Shown: one piece after another, positions 60,505-64,000 of the stretch | How the letters are laid out: each line of letters begins with the position of its first letter | Numbering within the stretch: the first letter of the stretch is position 1 | DNA from: Delphinus delphis | Taxonomy: Eukaryota; Chordata; Mammalia; Artiodactyla; Delphinidae | Direction: 5' to 3' | Assembly: GCF_949987515.2 (NCBI RefSeq) | Contig: NW_027192650.1 | Coordinates: 4,278,001 to 4,342,000 of the forward strand | Length of the DNA stretch: 64,000 nt | Notes under the pieces: model-generated | Told to the model about the DNA's origin: nothing | Databases searched by the model: none | The model's input: the letters and a program-made list of their open reading frames with translations, nothing else | Program-made: the position numbers and the translations under genes

Positions 60505-61484
60505 CCAAAGGGGAAAGGTGGGAGGAGGGATAAATTAACAGTTTGGAATGAACACATACACACTGCTATGTATAAAATAGATCATCAACAAGGAACTACT
60601 GTATAGCACAGGGAACTACACTCAACATTTTGCAATAACCTATAAGGGGAAATAATCTGAAAAAGAATAGATATTTTTATTGACATCATCTATCAATGAC
60701 AGTTAAAGTGTAGCCTAAGGGAAGCTGGTGGTGAGTGCTTCTGACCCTGAAGACTTCAATCATCTAAAGTTTGGACTCTGCCTACTTCCCAAGGCCCTTA
60801 ATGAACATATGTGTAGCTGTAGCTTAAAAAATTCCCCAGTTTGGGTTTCGGGGAGACACTGATTTTGAAAAAGCCCTGGTGTTCTCCTTACATGAATGGG
60901 ACTCTTCCTACTGCTAAAACATGTCTGTCACACCCAGAGGATGGTATACCGTCTGATCGGGAAGAGTTTGGAAAAGGCATCTCATCTCCTCATCTCCTGG
61001 TGCTCGGGTTCACCCCTCCAGCGTCTTTACTAACAGTCTCCCCACTTGGAGATGTCAGCACTGTCAACATCCTGTTGCGTACAGTTTGGAATTTGTCCAG
61101 AGGATGAAGCGGAAGGATGAGGAACAATGAGAGACAAGTCCTACGTGTTCAGACAGGCACATGTCACTCTAATTTCCAATCAGGAAGATGAATTGACCAA
61201 AAGCTAGGGTTGCCCATGGAAACAGTATAGGGCTTGAGGAAATCCCGCTGCTTTGTGGCCAGTTCCCATAAACACGAGTTGAACAATGGAACTCAGGGGC
61301 AGTAAAATTCACAAAACTGCAGAGTTGAAAATATCCATCACTGAAAAATGTCTTGAGGAAAGTCAGAGAAAAGGACTTGTAAGCAAGGGAGAATGGCAGG
61401 AAAGGGATTTGAGGAGGTAGAAAGGACTCGCCATTAAGCACAAGAAAAGGAGCTGAACATTGCCAACATTGCAGTTGGCCAAAA
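60505..61484 (+). repeat. Old satellite unit, partial (L1 tail plus non-L1 part)
   Basis: It opens with L1 3' UTR sequence (CTACTGTATAGCACAGGGAA near 60,596; ATCTGAAAAAGAATAG near 60,655). It continues with a diverged version of the unit's non-L1 part (CTGCTAAAACATGTCTG near 60,911; CTCCCCACTTGGAGATG near 61,039; AACAATGAGAGAC near 61,121). Substitutions and indels against the young unit are many. The opening L1 end could be a separate insertion. Confidence 0.75.
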
Positions 61485-61554
61485 AGGGTGTATGCATTCT
61501 TTTCTGTATATATTCAAGAAAAGGGCATACACTTTTTTAGCCAACCAAACAGGT
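61485..61554. repeat. Degenerate palindrome in old unit
   Basis: About 70 bp. The outer arms still pair (TTGGCC left, AGCCAA right). Both arms carry GTGTATGC / GCATACAC where young copies have GCGTATGC / GCATACGC, so the difference is matched across arms. Confidence 0.75.
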
Positions 61555-62380
61555 GGGCACTGGAAGTCAATACTACAAAAGATATCACTTCGCATCAGTC
61601 AGAAGAGCCATTCTCATAAAGCGTAAACAACAGAAATGCAGGACAGGGCAACGAGAAGAGGGAGCCCTGTGAGACTTATAGTGGAAATGTATATTGCCAA
61701 CGGCCATTCTGGAGAAGTGTATTGTGTTTACTAAAGCATCTAAAAAATGAGCTACAGAGCATAGGGCACTTGCACTCATGGGCGTATATCTTGGGAAAAA
61801 CAAAAATCGAGAGGACACAGGCACCCCAATGTTTACCCCCTCTCTGTTTAAAAGATCCTCGACTAGGATATAACTTAAATGTCTCTGGAGGGAAAAAATG
61901 GATAGAGATGTGGTACTTAGGTAGAGTGGAATATTATTCAGCCTGGAAATCAATGAAATATGGCCAGTTGTAACAAATCTGGAGGAGTTACGTATGATCA
62001 TTCTAAGTGACAGAATTCAAAAAGAAAAAGACACATATCATAAGATATCACTTAAAGGTGGAATCCAAAATGACTACACATGAAATAAATTACAAAACAA
62101 AAACATAGTCAAATATGTAGAAAACACGCATAAGGCTGCTAAACGGGAAAGGTGGGGAGGGGTGAGGCATCATCCAGGAGGTTGAAATTAGCAAAGATAC
62201 CATTCCAAATACCAAACTGATAATCAACAAGGCCTACACGGTAGCTAAAAGAACTGCACTCAGCACACTCAAGTCACCGGAAAAGAATATATACGACTGG
62301 TAAGAATCTGAAAAAGAATTTATTGATGTCTCTCTGTACGTGAATCAAGTGGATGTACAGCAGCAAGAAACAGAGCTTTG

Positions 62381-62541
62381 AAAATCAGCTGTAACCAATA
62401 TAGTAATAAATTGAAAAAAATAAATGACAGAGAGACAGAGAAAACCTCTTACAACTTTTCCTCAGGGACGGTGATGCAACATGGATTGAACACATCTAGA
62501 CCCACAGCAGGATGAGACATAAGGCTGGAAACTGTTTGCGC
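62381..62541 (+). repeat. ~160-bp segment present only in the old unit
   Basis: Flanks align to the young unit: AGAAACAGAGCTTTG against ATAAACGCAGCAGTG on the left, GAGGTTGGGTGAGGAAATG against GAGGTTCGGTGAGCAAATG on the right. Between them the old unit has an A-rich L1-tail-like part (TTGAAAAAAATAAATGAC near 62,411) and ~120 bp more. Its loss accounts for the drop from ~1,736 to ~1,579 bp. Confidence 0.75.
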
Positions 62542-63214
62542 TAAGAGAAATGTGAGGTTGGGTGAGGAAATGCACACCCTTTAAAGTAATACTACCTGGT
62601 ACCCATTCAATGGGTCCCAAATCTGCAGGTTCAAGGGATCTTCCTACAGCTAAAACATGCATGGAAAACCCAGAGGACTGTACACCATGTGATCGGGAGA
62701 TGTGTCTAAAATGCACCTCATTTATCCTCTCCTGGTGCTCCTGTTCACCATTCCAGCCACGCTACTTAGAATCTCCCCACTTGGAGAATCAGCACATTTA
62801 AACTTCTGTTTCACACATTTTGCAAATTGTGAGGAGGATGAACGGGAAGAGGGGGAACCAATGAGAGAAGAGTTGTAGGGGTTTGGACGGGCACATATCA
62901 CTCTAATTTCCCATTAAGAATAAGAATTAAAGAAAGGCTCAGCCTGCCTCGCCGGAGCCAAAATAGGGCCTGAAGCAATCCTGCGGGTTTGAGGCCAGCT
63001 CACAAAAGAGCAACTTAAAAAATGGAGCTCAGGGTCACTGCAATTCACAAACCTGCAGAGTTATAAATGAAAACTAACGTCCAAAAATATGTTGAGGTAA
63101 GGCAAAGAAGAGGATCTGAATGCAAGACAGAATTGCAAGAAACAGATTTCAAGAGATAGATTGGACTCGTCTTTAATGCACATGAAAAGCGGCAGAATTT
63201 CGACAATGATGCAG

Positions 63215-63286
63215 TTGGCCCAAAAGGGCGTATGCGTTTTTTCCTGATTATATCCAGGAAAAAACGCATACGCACTTTATGGGCAA
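63215..63286. repeat. 72-bp palindrome with intact core in an old unit
   Basis: Exactly 72 bp. The left arm keeps AAAAGGGCGTATGCG, the T6 run and CCTGA; the right arm keeps CAGGAAAAAACGCATACGC. Changes are at the outer parts and centre (CTGATTATATCCAG; CACTTTATGGGCAA). Confidence 0.9.
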
Positions 63287-64000
63287 CAAAGCAAGCAAGC
63301 AATGCAAATGTGCACAACAAAGAAGTCTCACTTCCCACCGGTCAAAAGGGCCATCCTAAAAAATTGTAAAAACCAGAAATGCAGGACAGGCCATGGAGAA
63401 CAGGGAGCCTTTATACGCTGATGGGCAGTGTGTGAACTGCCGAGAGCCACTCTGGAGAAGTGTATGGTGGTTCCTAAATCATCTAAAAAACAGAGCTACA
63501 GAGCATAGGACACTTCCAATCATGGGAGTATATCTAGGGAAGTCTAAAAATCAACAAGACACAAGCACACCACAGTTTAGGGCTACTCTGTTTACAAGAA
63601 CCTCAACTTCAGTACACCTTAAATATCCCAGGAAAGAGAACAATGGATAAAGAAGATGTGGTACTTATGTACAATGGAATATCTCTTCACCATGAAATCA
63701 ATGTAATAAGGCTAGTAGAAGGATAAAGAGTGGATTTAGGTCCGATAATACTACTTGAAATAAGTCAAACAGAAAAAGAAACATATCATAAGATATCACT
63801 TATAGAGGGAGGGTAAATATGGCTGCACAAGAAATGAATTACAGAACAGAACAGTGTCTCACATTTAGAAAACACACTTATGTCAGCTTAAGGGGAAAGG
63901 AGAGGTGGGGTGATGCATAAAACCAGAGTTTGAAATTAGCACAGATACTGTTCAATAAACCAAATAGGTATTAGACAAGATCTACACCTTGCTCAATGAA
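63215..64000 (+). repeat. Old satellite unit, partial, cut by window end
   Basis: Palindrome then L1 part (CTATGTGAT-like anchors are lost; GAAGATGTGGTACTTATG near 63,651 and CATATCATAAGATATCAC near 63,782 remain). It carries many substitutions against the young unit and looks younger than the unit before it. Confidence 0.85.

Larger units (their letters stand above)
61485..63214 (+). repeat. Old satellite unit, complete, ~1,730 bp
   Basis: It runs from one palindrome relic to the next. The L1 part (61,570-62,380) is closer to canonical L1 than the young unit is (GTGGAATATTATTCAGCC near 61,926). It keeps about 160 bp missing from young units. The distal part (62,550-63,214) is clearly homologous to the young unit (ATGTGATCGGGAGATGTG near 62,688). 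Length measured at another anchor (CTAAAAC at 60,914 and 62,650) is 1,736 bp. Confidence 0.85.

Overview
The window is mammalian heterochromatin, almost certainly from a toothed whale of the dolphin group. About 87% of it (1-55,733) is one head-to-tail satellite array with a repeat period of 1,576-1,581 bp. That period, and a unit half made of the 3' end of a LINE-1 element, fit the common cetacean satellite. From memory, that satellite was described in the killer whale as a 1,579-bp component and later recognised as L1-derived; its unit is about 1.75 kb in most other cetaceans. The species cannot be fixed from the sequence alone.

Each young unit has three parts. First is a 72-bp inverted repeat with no spacer, perfect in 18 of 36 copies. 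Next is about 820 bp of degenerate L1 (ORF2 C-terminal end plus 3' UTR, sense on the + strand). Last is about 670 bp of sequence I cannot assign. The array is a patchwork of recent local amplifications: a 6,317-bp four-unit block present twice in tandem, further near-identical segments 11,050 bp, 3,156 bp and 1,578 bp apart, and units that are mosaics of two haplotypes. One junction (21,835/21,836) is a deletion of about 408 bp that ends inside a palindrome arm. Towards the right edge (about 44-55.7 kb) units diverge and carry more ancestral-looking variants.

At 55,733 the array breaks into a 5'-truncated L1 3' end with an A-rich tail (to about 56,465). A GC-rich unassigned stretch follows (56,641-57,930), then a decayed class I (gammaretrovirus-like) endogenous retrovirus fragment with a recognisable reverse transcriptase and a possible LTR (about 57,935-60,155), then AT-rich sequence. 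From 60,505 to the window end there are old, strongly diverged satellite units spaced about 1,730 bp, not 1,579 bp. They keep about 160 bp, including the L1 3' A-rich tail, that the young unit has lost. The 72-bp palindrome is still recognisable in them, and in one its core is almost untouched.

I see no functional protein-coding gene. The many 60-145-residue open frames are by-products of the repeated sequence. The best candidate for something not yet described is how the palindrome is maintained: paired changes in both arms, core conservation in an ancient unit, and a deletion breakpoint inside an arm all point to arm-to-arm correction or selection on the hairpin.
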